Shown here in pieces: positions 4,926-5,360 of a stretch of 5,360 bases of DNA. Each line of letters starts with the position of its first letter. Position 1 is the stretch's first letter. The translations under genes were made by a program, and so were the position numbers. The DNA is from Candidatus Alectryobacillus merdavium (GTDB lineage Bacteria; Bacillota_I; Bacilli_A; RFN20; CAG-826). The stretch lies in NCBI GenBank assembly GCA_017694735.1, contig JADIMN010000067.1:1-5360 (forward strand), given 5' to 3'. The notes under the pieces are model-generated. The model ran no database searches, had not been told where the DNA came from, and saw only the letters and a program-made list of their open reading frames with translations.

Positions 4926-4995
4926 AATATGGCGTTTGATCGTATTATTACTTTTGAGTAATAACCAAGATAACGACCATGACAAAAAAGACTAG
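4909..4995 (+). CDS. type I toxin peptide, Fst/par-like (28 residues)
   Basis: A 28-codon ORF with an excellent SD (AAAGGAGG, 8 nt before ATG). The peptide has a polar N-terminus (MTSYE), a hydrophobic segment LIWRLIVLLLL (residues 6-16) interrupted by R9, and a highly charged tail (NNQDNDHDKKD, 18-28). A short membrane helix with a charged C-terminus is the hallmark of Fst, TxpA and similar type I toxins, which damage the membrane of cells that lose the plasmid. The genetic context is stronger evidence than the peptide: own promoter, masked SD, convergent antisense RNA from a perfect promoter, shared terminator, and shared direct repeats, all as in pAD1 par. The acidic tail and lack of a proline motif differ from known Fst members, so it may be a divergent or new toxin family. 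A non-toxic leader peptide is the alternative. Confidence 0.68.
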   Translation: MTSYELIWRLIVLLLLSNNQDNDHDKKD

Positions 4996-5003
4996 AAATA
5001 GTC

Positions 5004-5039
5004 AAAAACAAGGTAGTCTGCCAACTACCTTGTTTTTTT
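5004..5039. terminator. shared bidirectional terminator of toxin and antitoxin
   Basis: A perfect 14-bp stem (5004-5017 with 5024-5037) has loop CTGCCA. Seven T (5033-5039) follow for the plus-strand toxin mRNA; five T (complement of 5004-5008) serve the minus-strand antitoxin RNA. It starts 9 bp after the toxin stop. Confidence 0.85.
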
Positions 5040-5077
5040 ATAAAAAAAAGAAGATACAGACTGCCATCCATATCTCC

Positions 5078-5101
5078 GTACATATACATCTCTTATGAGC
5101 T
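5078..5101. repeat. second copies of DRa/DRb in the antitoxin gene
   Basis: GTACATATA (5078-5086) and TCTTATGAGCT (5091-5101) match the toxin-start copies exactly, with a 4-nt rather than 6-nt gap. Confidence 0.75.
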
Positions 5102-5115
5102 CCTCGAGTAACTTA

Positions 5116-5144
5116 ATTATAGCAAATGTTTCTATATTTGTCAA
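5116..5144 (-). promoter_or_regulatory. antitoxin RNA promoter
   Basis: On the minus strand TTGACA (5139-5144), a 17-bp spacer and TATAAT (5116-5121), a perfect consensus promoter and stronger than the toxin promoter. It sits 5 bp inside the right 60-bp repeat. Confidence 0.82.
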
Positions 5145-5148
5145 ATAA

Positions 5149-5208
5149 ATATCAATTCCTGGAGAAAAAAACTCTGGGTGAATTGCGTAGCAAGAGGGCA
5201 AAGCCCTT
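5149..5208. repeat. 60-bp perfect inverted repeat, right copy
   Basis: Exact reverse complement of 4082-4141. With its partner it bounds a 1,127-bp block holding the small RNA, the 4314 gene and the toxin-antitoxin locus. Confidence 0.95.
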
Positions 5209-5332
5209 AATTAAAAATACAAAATAAGTAGTTAATAAATTTTAGGGTAGGTATTATAAATTAGATATAGAAATAAAAAAATCAAAAATGCAAGTTTTTA
5301 TTTATATATCAATGGTTTGCTGGTTTTTAGGT

Positions 5333-5352
5333 GTGGTCAAGTAGTTGACCAC
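5333..5352. repeat. hairpin at the window end, possibly at the rep terminus
   Basis: GTGGTCAA-GTAG-TTGACCAC is a perfect 8-bp hairpin. If the molecule is circular it straddles the rep stop codon (complement of 5337-5339). It is followed only by TTTT on the plus strand, so it is a weak terminator at best; a Rep or replication-associated site is equally possible. The 124 bases before it (5209-5332) are AT-rich and show no gene or RNA that I can support. Confidence 0.55.
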
Positions 5353-5360
5353 TTTTGTGG

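Larger units (their letters stand above)
5003..5109 (-). ncRNA. antisense antitoxin RNA (RNA II-like)
   Basis: A transcript of about 105 nt is predicted, starting near 5109 from a perfect promoter and ending at the shared terminator. It is convergent with the toxin mRNA. Near its 5' end it carries complements of both direct repeats (5091-5101, 5078-5086) that flank the toxin ATG, and it shares the terminator stem. It thus has three contact points with the toxin mRNA, as RNA II of pAD1 par does. By analogy it blocks toxin translation and, being less stable than the toxin mRNA, vanishes on plasmid loss. The 79-codon minus-strand frame inside it runs through the terminator and is not considered a gene. 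Confidence 0.68.

Noticed and set aside
4850..5089. Minus-strand 79-codon ORF across the toxin region
   Set aside because: It is antisense to the toxin gene, reads through the bidirectional terminator of its own transcript, and looks like a shadow of the antitoxin RNA gene despite a GAGGAG upstream of its ATG.
4074..5216. Insertion sequence or transposon with 60-bp terminal repeats
   Set aside because: No transposase inside and no target-site duplication outside the repeats, so a classical transposable element is not supported.
5288..5344. 18-codon plus-strand hydrophobic ORF near the right edge
   Set aside because: No ribosome binding site or convincing promoter and no supporting structure; a TAGTTA/TATTAT pair upstream is too weak.

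Overview
The window looks like most or all of a small, very AT-rich mobilisable plasmid from a low-GC Gram-positive anaerobe (Clostridia/Tissierellia-type Bacillota), although Fusobacteriota cannot be excluded. Four things support this: a RepL-like replication gene, a MOBQ-like (MobA/MobL) relaxase, near-consensus TTGACA/TATAAT promoters, and strong AGGAGG-type ribosome binding sites. The rep reading frame is still open at base 1. If base 1 is joined to base 5360, the frame closes after seven more codons, so a complete circle of 5,360 bp is a real possibility, not proven here.

Layout. 1-561 (minus): RepL-like initiator. 562-846: its control region, with a consensus rep promoter, a roughly 250-nt leader, a countertranscribed small RNA on the plus strand with its own promoter and terminator, a terminator hairpin just ahead of rep, and a possible 35-40-residue leader peptide whose stop overlaps the rep start. 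1000-2484 (minus): an Lsa-type ABC-F ribosome-protection protein, the likely antibiotic-resistance cargo, with its own promoter inside the end of the relaxase gene. 2544-3776 (minus): relaxase. 3828-4066: eight successive inverted repeats beside the relaxase promoter, the best oriT candidate. 4082-5208: a block bounded by a perfect 60-bp inverted repeat. 5209-5360: a gene-poor tail.

The 60-bp repeats enclose only maintenance-type functions. These are a small minus-strand RNA gene, a divergent gene for a helix-turn-helix/coiled-coil protein resembling single-protein plasmid partition factors, and a type I toxin-antitoxin locus organised like the Fst/par system. That locus has a 28-residue hydrophobic toxin, a convergent antisense RNA, a shared bidirectional terminator, and two short direct repeats at the toxin start that recur in the antitoxin gene. 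This toxin-antitoxin locus is absent from a scan for long ORFs and is the most interesting element here.

Together the parts make a compact replicon: copy number set by antisense RNA and attenuation, spread by a helper-dependent relaxase, selection by an ABC-F gene, and stability by a partition-like protein plus post-segregational killing. All functions are inferred from sequence reading; no database search was possible.
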